Assembly (NCBI RefSeq): GCF_002979915.1
Contig: NZ_PCQA01000002.1
Span: forward strand, 372,001 to 436,000
Length of the DNA: 64,000 bases
Direction of reading: 5' to 3'
Source of the DNA: Arthrobacter sp. MYb213
Lineage (GTDB): Bacteria > Actinomycetota > Actinomycetes > Actinomycetales > Micrococcaceae
Below are positions 18,189 through 25,393 of this stretch, in pieces; position 1 is the stretch's first letter; the number at the start of each line of letters is the position of its first letter. Below the pieces are notes generated by a model that was given only the letters and a program-made list of their open reading frames with translations, was not told the origin of the DNA and did not search any database. A program made the translations under genes and the position numbers.

Positions 18189-18806
18189 ATGAAACTTATC
18201 GAAAAATCGCGCACGCCAGTGAAGCGCGGTCGCCCCGGCTACGATCAGGATTCCGTACTTCGTATTGCTGTCGAAGCTTTTAACGAACACGGGTATGAAG
18301 CGACGTCGATGGGTAAATTGGCGGACCGGCTGGGTATCAGTAAGTCCGCCATCTACCACCACGTTTCTTCGAAAGAAGATCTGTTGCGGCTCGCCCTTGA
18401 CGAGGCACTGATTCCTTTGGAAGCTGTCATCGATAAGGTTCAGGTACATCAGGGAAGTGCTGATGAGCGCTTAGATTTCTTCTTGCGGGCCACCTTCCGC
18501 ATTTTGATTTCCAAGCGTAGCTACGTCACCTTGCTGTTGCGCTTGCGCGGTAATACAGAGCTTGAACGCAATGCGTTGGATCGCCGTCGCGCTATGGACC
18601 GTCAGCTGGCACAGCTGGTCACCGAAGCGCAGAGCACCGGCAGGCTTCGCGAGGATCTTGATCCTCGGGCTACCGCCCGCTTGCTGTTCGGTCTGATCAA
18701 CTCCGTTGTGGATTGGTTCCGCGAAGATGGTCCAATTGAGGCCGAAGATCTGGAAAACCAGGCAATCACCTTGGTCTTTGACGGATTGCACCCCACACAG
18801 AAGTAA
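18189..18806 (+). CDS. paaR: TetR-family regulator, probable PaaR
   Basis: A 205-residue TetR repressor. The helix-turn-helix lies at about residues 18-62 (VLRIAVEAFNEHGYEATSMG, LADRLGISKSAIYHHVSSKE) and is followed by a helical ligand domain with a C-terminal TetR_C part. Members next to paa genes are known to repress them and respond to phenylacetyl-CoA. It starts 31 bp after paaK with AAGGGA before the ATG, and an A/T-rich GATAAT in the gap could be its own -10. Four matching palindromes in front of paa units make it the likely regulator of the whole set, including its own operon. Confidence 0.85.
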   Translation: MKLIEKSRTPVKRGRPGYDQDSVLRIAVEAFNEHGYEATSMGKLADRLGISKSAIYHHVSSKEDLLRLALDEALIPLEAVIDKVQVHQGSADERLDFFLRATFRILISKRSYVTLLLRLRGNTELERNALDRRRAMDRQLAQLVTEAQSTGRLREDLDPRATARLLFGLINSVVDWFREDGPIEAEDLENQAITLVFDGLHPTQK

Positions 18807-18818
18807 TTTCATAGCCTC

Positions 18819-18862
18819 GGCCCCGGCTCCTGATGCGTTTTTACGTTACAGGAGCCGGGGCC
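18819..18862 (+). terminator. Terminator after paaR
   Basis: A 14-bp perfect GC-rich stem (GGCCCCGGCTCCTG at 18819-18832, complement at 18849-18862) begins 12 bp after the paaR stop. No long T-run follows. Confidence 0.7.
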
Positions 18863-18985
18863 TAACTATGTTCTATGTCGCTTCGCAGTACCGAGCTATT
18901 CGTCTTCACAGGTTTCGGCGATAGCATCAATAGGGTGCATTTTGCACCTACCCGATCATTTCCCAGTCAAACTTAAAGAAGCGTC

Positions 18986-19669
18986 GTGGAAGAACTTTTT
19001 TACACTCTTTTCTCCCAGCTGCCAGGTACTGAATCAGGCACGCAGGTTGCACTCTATGCACTAAGCGCACTTCTCTCGGTGGTCGCATGCATTCTGTTGG
19101 CGCATCGTAACGACCTAGGTTGGTGGGCGCAGATCCTCGCGGTCTTCGCCGGACCCCTAGTCATTGCCATGCAGTACGACATGCTGTTCTTGATCTACGC
19201 GATCCCTGCGCTGCTTGTCGGCGTCTTCGGCCTTTGGCGGTTCTCCCGTTATAGCTTCCAGGGAAAGTTCACGCGGCAGGTCACCCGTTCCCCGCTGGGT
19301 CTTTCGGCAATCATCACCACGGTGCTCGGCATAGCCGTGTTGACCGCGCTTCACCTAGGTGAAATGCTCACCACTGGTTTTGCTTTCACCTCCGGGACCG
19401 GAACCATCTGGGTTTCTTACATCACCGAGGCCGCGGTCTTGATGGCCTTCTTCTTGGTTGCTCAAGGCATCCGCTCCGGCTGGCTGCTGATGGCGCTAGC
19501 CTCGGCCGTTTATGTGGCAACCCTGTTCACTAACAACCCGGCCTTCGCGTTGTTGTTCGTTTGGGTATTCATGGTCATCGCCTCGCTCTACGCGTGGTTC
19601 ATGTGGCGCGTACTGCCACGCCGTGATGCCACCGCACAGCTAGCTGATCACCAGGCCGTCACCGAATAG
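18986..19669 (+). CDS. PnuC-like seven-helix membrane protein
   Basis: A 227-residue protein with seven predicted membrane segments. The layout and tryptophan-rich helix ends (HRNDLGWWAQILAV, LLVGVFGLWRFSRY, GIRSGWLLMALASAVYVATL) resemble the PnuC family of vitamin-precursor transporters, in which PnuC itself carries nicotinamide riboside. Sequence conservation is loose, so the substrate is unknown. A GTG start follows AAAGAAG. It stands between paaR and paaZ, with hairpins on both sides, so cotranscription with paa genes is not indicated. Confidence 0.55.
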   Translation: MEELFYTLFSQLPGTESGTQVALYALSALLSVVACILLAHRNDLGWWAQILAVFAGPLVIAMQYDMLFLIYAIPALLVGVFGLWRFSRYSFQGKFTRQVTRSPLGLSAIITTVLGIAVLTALHLGEMLTTGFAFTSGTGTIWVSYITEAAVLMAFFLVAQGIRSGWLLMALASAVYVATLFTNNPAFALLFVWVFMVIASLYAWFMWRVLPRRDATAQLADHQAVTE

Positions 19670-19690
19670 GCCCTAATCCTCGGATACGCC

Positions 19691-19735
19691 AAAAGGCGGT
19701 GGCTACGGAAATTATTTCCGTAGCCACCGCCTTTT
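19691..19735. terminator. Bidirectional terminator between the PnuC-like gene and paaZ
   Basis: A perfect 21-bp stem (19691-19711 and 19715-19735, core AGGCGGTGGCTACGG) has a 3-base loop, with AAAA on the left and TTTT on the right, between convergent genes. Confidence 0.9.
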
Positions 19736-19755
19736 CGTTACCAACCGGGCGAGTA

Positions 19756-21885
19756 CTAGTCCTGCCAGTTAGCGTAGGTGGTGTCTTCCTTCTCCACCAA
19801 CGTCAGCACGTCGTAAGTCGCGACGATCTCATCGTTTTGATTATGCAAGATGGCATCCCATGCGACCTCACCGTACTCGTCGGTGACGCGCGGGGTGATC
19901 TTCTTCGCGGTCAAGGTCACTCGTACCGAGTCTCCGGCGGCCACCGGCGTGATAAAGCGCAGGTTTTCCAACCCGTAGTTCGCCAGTACGGGTCCCGGAG
20001 CTGGCTCCACGAACAGTCCTGCTGCCCAAGAAACTAGGAGGTAGCCGTGGGCTACGGTTCCTGGGAAGAACGGGTTAGCTTCAGCAGCCTTTGGATTTAC
20101 GTGTGCGTAGAACGTGTCACCGGTTTCGTTGGCGAATGCGGTGATCTCCTGCTGATTTACCTGACGTAGATCCGAAGCTAGACCGTCACCGATTTTCAGT
20201 TCAGCCAATGACTTACGGAACGGGTGTACGTTACATGGCTGAGCGCCAAATTTTTCGCTGCCCGCAAGCTGCTGAGCGGCACCGGTGTGCCAGACGCCGG
20301 TCAGTGCGGTGAGCATATTTGGTGAGCCCTGCACGGCGGTACGCTGCATGTGGTGCTTTACCGAGCGGATACCGCCCAGTTCCTCGCCGCCGCCTGCACG
20401 GCCCGGACCGCCGTGGACCAGGTGTGGAACCGGTGAGCCGTGACCGGTGGTGCTGCGTGCGGTTTCACGGTTCAGAATGTGCACACGCCCGTGATGAGCA
20501 GCAATACCTAGAGTCAGGGTGCGCATGACTTCTGAATCGTTAGTGCAGACCGTAGCAACCAGCGAGCCAGCTCCCATAGCTGCCAATTCAATGGCTTCAT
20601 CCACCGAGTCGTAGCCAACGACCGAGCAGACAGGCCCAAAGGCTTCACGCGAATGCAAGATCGGATTGCGCGAATCGGCCCAACGCAAGACCAACGGCGA
20701 CATGAAGGCGCCTCCTTCGGCCAGTGCGTCACGCTCAGGTGCTACGCGAACTACCGGTGCGTCCAAATTACCGAAGGCTAGCTCGCCACCGGCATCAATC
20801 ATGTCCTGTACCGCAGCACGCACATCATGCATCTGCTCCACCGAGGCGAGTGCGCCCATGGTGACGCCCTCAACGCGCGGATCTCCGAGCACTACTCGCT
20901 CATCTATACGTTTGCCAACGGCTGCGATCACCGCGTCTACCTGTGCGGCAGGGACAATGTTGCGACGAATCGCAGTACATTTCTGTCCGGCCTTTGAGGT
21001 CATTTCGGTGACTACAACCTTGACGAAAGCGTCAAACTCTGCGGTGCCTTCTACCGCGTCCGGGCCCAGGATTGCGGCGTTCAGCGAGTCGGTTTCGGCG
21101 CTGAAACGTACACCGCCGTCAATCACATTCGGGTGTGACTTCAAGCGGCTGGCGGTAGCGGCCGAACCGGTGAAGGAGAACATGTCGCGGTAGTCCAGGT
21201 GATCCATCAGGTCTCGGGCAGAACCGGAGATCAGCTGCAAGGAGCCTTCGGGCAAGATGCCGGACTCGATGATCATGCGCACGGCAGCTTCGGTTAGGTA
21301 GCCGGTGGGTGTTGCTGGTTTCACAATGGTTGGCACACCAGCGATGAAGGCCGGAGCAAATTTTTCAAGCATTCCCCACACCGGGAAGTTGAACGCGTTA
21401 ACCTGCACGACCACACCTGAAATGGCGGTGTAAATATGTGAGCCGAGGAAGGAACCATCCTTGCTCAGTGGTTCGGCGGTACCGTCAATGATGACGTTGC
21501 TGTTGGGAAGTTCGCGGCGGCCCTTTGAAGAGAAGGTGAAGAGCACACCGATGCCACCATCGATATCGACCATTGAGTCAATTTTCGTGGCGCCGGTCTT
21601 ATAGGAGACATCGTAGAGGTCTTTACGACGCTCGTTGAGGTACATGGCAAGCTCTTTGAGCTTCAAGGCACGCTCGTGTAGCGAAAGGCTGGACAGTTCA
21701 CGCTGTCCGACGCCACGTCCGTATGCCACGGCTGCCGCGATATCTAGTTTTCCACCGGTGACGGTGGTGATGAGCTCACCGGTGTTGGCATCGAGAACCT
21801 CGGTGCCTCCGGCTGCTTCGGGGGTCTGCCATTGCCCGGCAATGAAACTTGGGACCACACCAATCTGGGATGTCGACATCGACAC
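19756..21885 (-). CDS. paaZ: Bifunctional oxepin-CoA hydrolase / 3-oxo-5,6-dehydrosuberyl-CoA semialdehyde dehydrogenase
   Basis: A 709-residue two-domain enzyme that opens the oxepin ring and oxidises the resulting aldehyde. The aldehyde dehydrogenase domain (about residues 1-530) has catalytic Cys303 in SKAGQKCTAIRR and Glu264 in FSAETDSLN. The C-terminal MaoC-type hydratase domain (about 560-700) has Asp and His in ETGDTFYAHVNP and a hydratase-type PFFPGTVAHGYLL. Both sets of key residues are present, so both activities are expected. Start is GTG 21885 or ATG 21879 after AGGAAGG. A PaaR-type site lies 6 bp upstream. Confidence 0.94.
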   Translation of the reverse strand: MSMSTSQIGVVPSFIAGQWQTPEAAGGTEVLDANTGELITTVTGGKLDIAAAVAYGRGVGQRELSSLSLHERALKLKELAMYLNERRKDLYDVSYKTGATKIDSMVDIDGGIGVLFTFSSKGRRELPNSNVIIDGTAEPLSKDGSFLGSHIYTAISGVVVQVNAFNFPVWGMLEKFAPAFIAGVPTIVKPATPTGYLTEAAVRMIIESGILPEGSLQLISGSARDLMDHLDYRDMFSFTGSAATASRLKSHPNVIDGGVRFSAETDSLNAAILGPDAVEGTAEFDAFVKVVVTEMTSKAGQKCTAIRRNIVPAAQVDAVIAAVGKRIDERVVLGDPRVEGVTMGALASVEQMHDVRAAVQDMIDAGGELAFGNLDAPVVRVAPERDALAEGGAFMSPLVLRWADSRNPILHSREAFGPVCSVVGYDSVDEAIELAAMGAGSLVATVCTNDSEVMRTLTLGIAAHHGRVHILNRETARSTTGHGSPVPHLVHGGPGRAGGGEELGGIRSVKHHMQRTAVQGSPNMLTALTGVWHTGAAQQLAGSEKFGAQPCNVHPFRKSLAELKIGDGLASDLRQVNQQEITAFANETGDTFYAHVNPKAAEANPFFPGTVAHGYLLVSWAAGLFVEPAPGPVLANYGLENLRFITPVAAGDSVRVTLTAKKITPRVTDEYGEVAWDAILHNQNDEIVATYDVLTLVEKEDTTYANWQD

Positions 21886-21891
21886 AATTCC

Positions 21892-21913
21892 TTCCTGAAC
21901 GATCGGTCAGTAT
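21892..21913. promoter_or_regulatory. PaaR-type operator between paaZ and the MenI-like thioesterase
   Basis: The best-conserved match to the paaA-front site: core CTGAACGATCGGTCAG at 21895-21910 is nearly a perfect palindrome. It is 6 bp before paaZ and 53 bp before the divergent thioesterase, so one site could control both. A TAATAC sequence overlapping its edge on the minus strand could be the paaZ -10. Confidence 0.75.
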
Positions 21914-21966
21914 TACCATTAACAGTAACAGCACCGCGTGATCGAAGACACTCAGGAGACGAAACA

Positions 21967-22395
21967 ATGACAAAAGAGTCATCAAGCAACCCAGCACTAG
22001 AGCCATGGATCATCGAGCTTGGCTCACTAGATCAGAAGATGGGAGTTGAAATCCTTGAAGAATCCGTGCAGAAAGTTGTGGCGCGCATGCCGGTAGCGGG
22101 AAACACCCAGTCCTTCGGACTGCTGCATGGTGGCGCTTCGCTGGCGGTCGGCGAAGCGGTAGGTTCATGGGCCGCGGTGAAGTATGCCTCGACCTTTGGC
22201 AAGGTAGTGGTCGGCGTGGACGTTAATGCCACCCATCACCGCTCGGCCACCGAAGGTTATATTTTTATTACCGCCACGCCGATTAAGTTAGGACGGCGCA
22301 TGACAAGTCACGACGTGGTGATCACCGATGAGCAAGAACGCAGAATCTGCACCATGCGGATCACCAACCTAGTGATTGACAAGCCAAAGCACTAA
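21967..22395 (+). CDS. Hotdog thioesterase of the MenI/YdiI type
   Basis: A 142-residue hotdog thioesterase. The active-site stretch SFGLLHGGASLAVGEAVGSW closely follows MenI/YdiI of E. coli (GLLHGGASVVLAESIGS), with the catalytic Glu of that subgroup rather than the Asp of PaaI. Other shared segments are VVGVDVNATHHRSATEG and KLGRRMTSHDV. MenI hydrolyses 1,4-dihydroxy-2-naphthoyl-CoA in menaquinone synthesis, and menB, menE and menA are 11 kb away. Yet this gene is divergent from paaZ across a PaaR-type site, so it might instead act on pathway CoA esters. ATG 21967 follows AGGAGA. Confidence 0.75.
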   Translation: MTKESSSNPALEPWIIELGSLDQKMGVEILEESVQKVVARMPVAGNTQSFGLLHGGASLAVGEAVGSWAAVKYASTFGKVVVGVDVNATHHRSATEGYIFITATPIKLGRRMTSHDVVITDEQERRICTMRITNLVIDKPKH

Positions 22396-22402
22396 GTCAG
22401 CT

Positions 22403-22771
22403 TTAGCTCTTTGACCAGACTCCAAGTTCGTTGCCACTGGGGTCTGCAAAGTGCAATCGGCGTCCACCGGGAAACTCATAGGACCCCTGCACAATGCGGC
22501 CGCCAGCTACGGAGATCGCCTGCTTGGTGACATCTAAATCCTTGGAGTACAGCAGGACCAGCGGTCCCCCGGCGGGCCGTGGCTGCTCGGCGAGCGCTAG
22601 TCCGCCAACTTCCTCGCCGTCGATGGTGGAAGAGAGAATGCCTGCGTAGTTGGGGCCGTAATCTTTGAAGGACCAACCGAATGCTCGCGTATAAAAAGCC
22701 TTGGCCACTTCCATGTCGGTGACGGTCAGCTCGATGTAGTTGAACGCATGGTGTAGTAGATGAGTGCTCAT
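22403..22771 (-). CDS. VOC (glyoxalase/bleomycin resistance) superfamily protein
   Basis: A small protein of about 122 residues with the paired beta-alpha-beta-beta-beta modules of the VOC fold. The first module starts HAFNYIELTVTDMEVAKAFY and the second contains DLDVTKQAISVAGGRIVQG followed by FADPSGNELGVWS. Family members include isomerases, dioxygenases and resistance proteins; the actual activity cannot be assigned. The start is uncertain, ATG 22771 or 22786, with no clear ribosome binding site. Convergent with the MenI-like gene, 7 bp apart. Confidence 0.75.
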   Translation of the reverse strand: MSTHLLHHAFNYIELTVTDMEVAKAFYTRAFGWSFKDYGPNYAGILSSTIDGEEVGGLALAEQPRPAGGPLVLLYSKDLDVTKQAISVAGGRIVQGSYEFPGGRRLHFADPSGNELGVWSKS

Positions 22772-22802
22772 GCCGCGAGCATACAACGCCCGTGAGTAAC
22801 TG

Positions 22803-23543
22803 TCACGGCTTTGGTTGCCGGGCCAAAATTTGAAGTTGATCTAGGTCTTCGCTTTGCATGCCGCAGGAGGATAAGAAATCTCTAGCGCTGCCCAACCACT
22901 GTAGGAACTCTTGTAGCCCCTGCGCCCGCTCGGCGATGTTGCGACGCAGTTCAGGTTCGTTTTGGTACGACTCATAGGGGTGCTTTCTAGGGGATACGCG
23001 GTGCCATTCATTGATGCCGCGTACCGCCAGCTCATCATGCGCCACGATGTCTTCGCGGCGGCCCGCTAGGTCCAGGAGCAGCGTTGCGATAAGTCCTGAA
23101 CGGTCTCGTCCGGCGGAGCAATGAATGACCGTACCGTGTTCTGCTGTTTCACTCAGCGCCTCGAAGACCGCGCGCAGCTGAGCCCCAAATTCTTCACACA
23201 CCAGCCGGTACATGTTGGTGTGGTTCATATACGGCACCGCGACCGAAGCAAAGCGCTCATTGTCCGAGGTTTCCAAGGGCAGCTCTAAAACCTGCACTCC
23301 TTCGACACCTTCGTGGTCCACCACCGGGTCATGTTCACGGCGTTTGATTTCCCCGGGATTGCGCAGGTCGATGACGCAAGCTATTCCATCCCCGCGCATT
23401 TGTTGCCAGCCCAGGTCCGTGAGCCATTCATGACGTCCCATGCGGTAGAACGCCCCGGCAATCCAGCGCGCATTAACTGCGCCCTCCCAAAACATATCGT
23501 TTGGCAGTGGACGATATTCGGGAACAGATCTCATAGAACCCAT
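22803..23543 (-). CDS. Tyrosine/serine protein phosphatase
   Basis: A protein-tyrosine-phosphatase-like enzyme of about 246 residues. The catalytic P-loop HCSAGRDRSG carries the nucleophilic Cys and binding Arg, and an acidic DLRNPGEIKRRE segment resembles the DLR motif of the bacterial Tyr/Ser phosphatase family (MptpB/Iph-like). Substrates may be phosphoproteins or phosphoinositides. Starts at TTG 23594, ATG 23543 and ATG 23534 are possible. It is divergent from a RIO-type kinase, so a kinase-phosphatase pair is conceivable, though only position suggests it. Confidence 0.8.
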   Translation of the reverse strand: MGSMRSVPEYRPLPNDMFWEGAVNARWIAGAFYRMGRHEWLTDLGWQQMRGDGIACVIDLRNPGEIKRREHDPVVDHEGVEGVQVLELPLETSDNERFASVAVPYMNHTNMYRLVCEEFGAQLRAVFEALSETAEHGTVIHCSAGRDRSGLIATLLLDLAGRREDIVAHDELAVRGINEWHRVSPRKHPYESYQNEPELRRNIAERAQGLQEFLQWLGSARDFLSSCGMQSEDLDQLQILARQPKP

Positions 23544-23604
23544 TGCATCACAGAGAATCGATACTGTAGAGTTCAAGTCATTGGCAAGTGCCAATTAGTC
23601 TACG

Positions 23605-23661
23605 AAAAGGAGGGGTAACAATGAGTGCTTTGTTCCCAATCAAGCAAACACCCCTACTTTT
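23605..23661 (+). promoter_or_regulatory. Hairpin covering a leader-frame ribosome binding site before the RIO kinase
   Basis: AAAAGGAGGGGT (23605-23616) can pair with ACCCCTACTTTT (23650-23661) at 11 of 12 positions. The left arm is the strong Shine-Dalgarno sequence of a 28-codon frame at 23621, and the kinase's own AAGGA comes directly after the right arm. This could make translation of leader and kinase interdependent. Inferred from sequence only. Confidence 0.45.
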
Positions 23662-23707
23662 CAAGGACTTAACGTGTCTTCATACTCCGCAGAGTTCGCC
23701 AATCTAG
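23621..23707 (+). CDS. Possible 28-residue leader peptide overlapping the RIO kinase start
   Basis: An ATG just 4-5 bases after AAGGAGGGGT opens a 28-codon frame (MSALFPIKQTPLLFKDLTCL and 8 more residues) ending at TAG 23707, which overlaps the first 34 bases of the kinase gene in a different frame. The ribosome binding site is among the strongest in the window, which is hard to explain if nothing is translated. It resembles no leader peptide that I know. Confidence 0.35.
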   Translation: MSALFPIKQTPLLFKDLTCLHTPQSSPI

Positions 23708-24555
23708 ACGACTCACAATCCTACGTTCGCACACGACGCTCACCGCGCCTTTGGAACGAATCCACCATCGATGATTTAGGCTCCGAGCAACGCTATTCCA
23801 GCTGGCCATTTATCGAAAAACTTGCCCGTGGCCCGCAACCCTACCCAGCTTGGATCATTGAGGACGCGGCGGCCATTGATACCGAGCTGGGTGTACTCAA
23901 AACCGGCAAGGAAGGCGATGTCTTCCTTGTTGAACGAGCCACCACTGAGCGCAGCGTACTTCTTGCAGCTAAACGCTATCGACGTCGCGAGCAACTTCAA
24001 TTTAGTCGCTCGCAGTCTTATACCGAGGGGCGTGCCGCACGGCGCTCGCGCGATAACCGCGCCGTCAGCAACAACTCTCTCTATGGGCGTGAAGTTGCGG
24101 CTCTGCAGTGGGCTAACGCCGAATGGTCATATTTACGTCGATGCCATCAAGCAGGCATCCCGGTCCCCTACCCGGTACAAATCGACGGGACCGAAATCCT
24201 CATGGAATTCATCGAAGATCCGCTGAATCCCTCGGCCGCCGCACCGCGACTGCATCAGCTAGCCCGCCACGACCCACGGTTGGCCATCTTATGGGATCAA
24301 CTGGCAGAGACCATGGAGAAATTTGTGACATTGGGACTAGCCCATGGAGACCTCTCGGCCTATAACCTACTTGTCGCCGGCGAGCGCTTAGTAGTTATCG
24401 ACGTGCCGCAGTGCGTGGATTTGGCAGGCAATGCGCAAGGCTTGGATTATCTTCATCGTGACTGCGTGAACATGTGCGAATGGTTTACCGCCAAGGGTTT
24501 GCCGCGAGACGCCGATTCACTGTTCACTTCGTTATTGGCGAGCATGTTTGCCTAA
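23674..24555 (+). CDS. RIO-type atypical serine/threonine kinase
   Basis: A 293-residue RIO1-like kinase. The nucleotide loop is VLKTGKEGDVFLVERA, the lysine-bearing strand LLAAKRYRRR, the catalytic loop LAHGDLSAYNLLV with Asp and Asn, and the metal-binding aspartate lies in VVIDVPQCVDL. RIO kinases are ATPases linked to ribosome assembly in archaea and eukaryotes; bacterial roles are poorly known. Start is GTG 23674 after AAGGA. The upstream hairpin and leader frame suggest translational control. Divergent from a tyrosine phosphatase gene. Confidence 0.85.
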   Translation: MSSYSAEFANLDDSQSYVRTRRSPRLWNESTIDDLGSEQRYSSWPFIEKLARGPQPYPAWIIEDAAAIDTELGVLKTGKEGDVFLVERATTERSVLLAAKRYRRREQLQFSRSQSYTEGRAARRSRDNRAVSNNSLYGREVAALQWANAEWSYLRRCHQAGIPVPYPVQIDGTEILMEFIEDPLNPSAAAPRLHQLARHDPRLAILWDQLAETMEKFVTLGLAHGDLSAYNLLVAGERLVVIDVPQCVDLAGNAQGLDYLHRDCVNMCEWFTAKGLPRDADSLFTSLLASMFA

Positions 24556-24574
24556 AATTGCCGGTTAACGCAGG

Positions 24575-24614
24575 ATCCGCCCCGTAGCTCATCCCGAGCT
24601 TAGAGGCGGATTTT
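24575..24614. terminator. Terminator between the RIO kinase and the acetate transporter
   Basis: An imperfect stem pairing ATCCGCC with GGCGGAT and AGCTC with GAGCT, followed by TTTT on the plus strand, lies between convergent genes. Confidence 0.65.
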
Positions 24615-24636
24615 GCGGCACTCAACGCGCCGCGCG

Positions 24637-25263
24637 CTAGGACTTAGCCCAGGTTGGAAGCACCGAACGCTTCCAGGTGGCATTGATAACGGCTGCGGCC
24701 GAACCGTACCAAGCTAGGAATGCGGTCAGCAGGCCCAACCAGCCGCCAAGTGCGTGAATTGCATGGATCCCACTGAAGGCTCCAATGGACAGGGCGAAGA
24801 AGGTCAAGGTGACCACGACGAACACTGAAATTAGCACGCCATTGGTGCGCAGGGAGGCAATGGTCATGTACACGCTGAAGATTGCCCATGCCAACAAGAA
24901 CGCTCCGAGACCCACAGAACCGGCAGCTTCGGCGACCGTTGGGTTGGTTTCCAACCACCAGAAGCCCAGCCAGAAGGCTCCATAGGAGGTAAAGGCCGTC
25001 GCGCCAAAGACATTGCCCTTGATAAATTCAATGATGCCGGCCAGAATCTGGGCGATACCACCGTAGAACAATGCCAGGGTCAGAACCACGGAACCTGCTT
25101 CGGGAAGAATTCCCGCATTGGCAAGACTCAAAACGAAGGTCGTCAAGGCAAAGGCACCAAGTCCCAGGGCGGCCGGATCTGCCATGGTGTCTTTTGCTGG
25201 GCTTGCGGCAGAGATTGCCTCGGGAACCGGTGAGTTTGCTGGTCGTGTCAGTGTTGCAGTCAT
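24637..25263 (-). CDS. satP: Acetate/succinate transporter (GPR1/FUN34/SatP family)
   Basis: A 208-residue inner-membrane protein with six predicted helices. The N-terminal family signature ADPAALGLGAFALTTFVLSL (usually NPAPLGL) precedes helix 1, and later helices include FYGGIAQILAGIIEFIKGN and FTSYGAFWLGFWWL. Family members move acetate and succinate with protons. ATG 25263 lies eight bases after GGAG and is preferred over a GTG three codons upstream. The divergent RamA-like regulator supports acetate as substrate. Confidence 0.88.
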   Translation of the reverse strand: MTATLTRPANSPVPEAISAASPAKDTMADPAALGLGAFALTTFVLSLANAGILPEAGSVVLTLALFYGGIAQILAGIIEFIKGNVFGATAFTSYGAFWLGFWWLETNPTVAEAAGSVGLGAFLLAWAIFSVYMTIASLRTNGVLISVFVVVTLTFFALSIGAFSGIHAIHALGGWLGLLTAFLAWYGSAAAVINATWKRSVLPTWAKS

Positions 25264-25353
25264 GCGTGGCACTCCGTTGTGTTGTCCTGATCATTGCTCT
25301 TACCTCAGCCCGTGACCCGCGTCACGAACCCTTAGCCTGTATCCTAAAATGAG

Positions 25354-25375
25354 GGTGGTATGGCTCACTACCACC
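25354..25375. promoter_or_regulatory. Inverted repeat between satP and the RamA-like gene
   Basis: GGTGGTA (25354-25360) and TACCACC (25369-25375) form a 7-bp inverted repeat around TGGCTCAC, just before the perfect AAAGGAGGT of the regulator gene. It could be an operator in the divergent promoter region or an RNA hairpin next to the ribosome binding site. Confidence 0.45.
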
Positions 25376-25393
25376 TAAAGGAGGTAGTCGGTA

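Noticed and set aside
18949-18962. CCCGATCATTT before the PnuC-like gene as a fifth operator
   Set aside because: Only a partial match to one arm and no symmetry.
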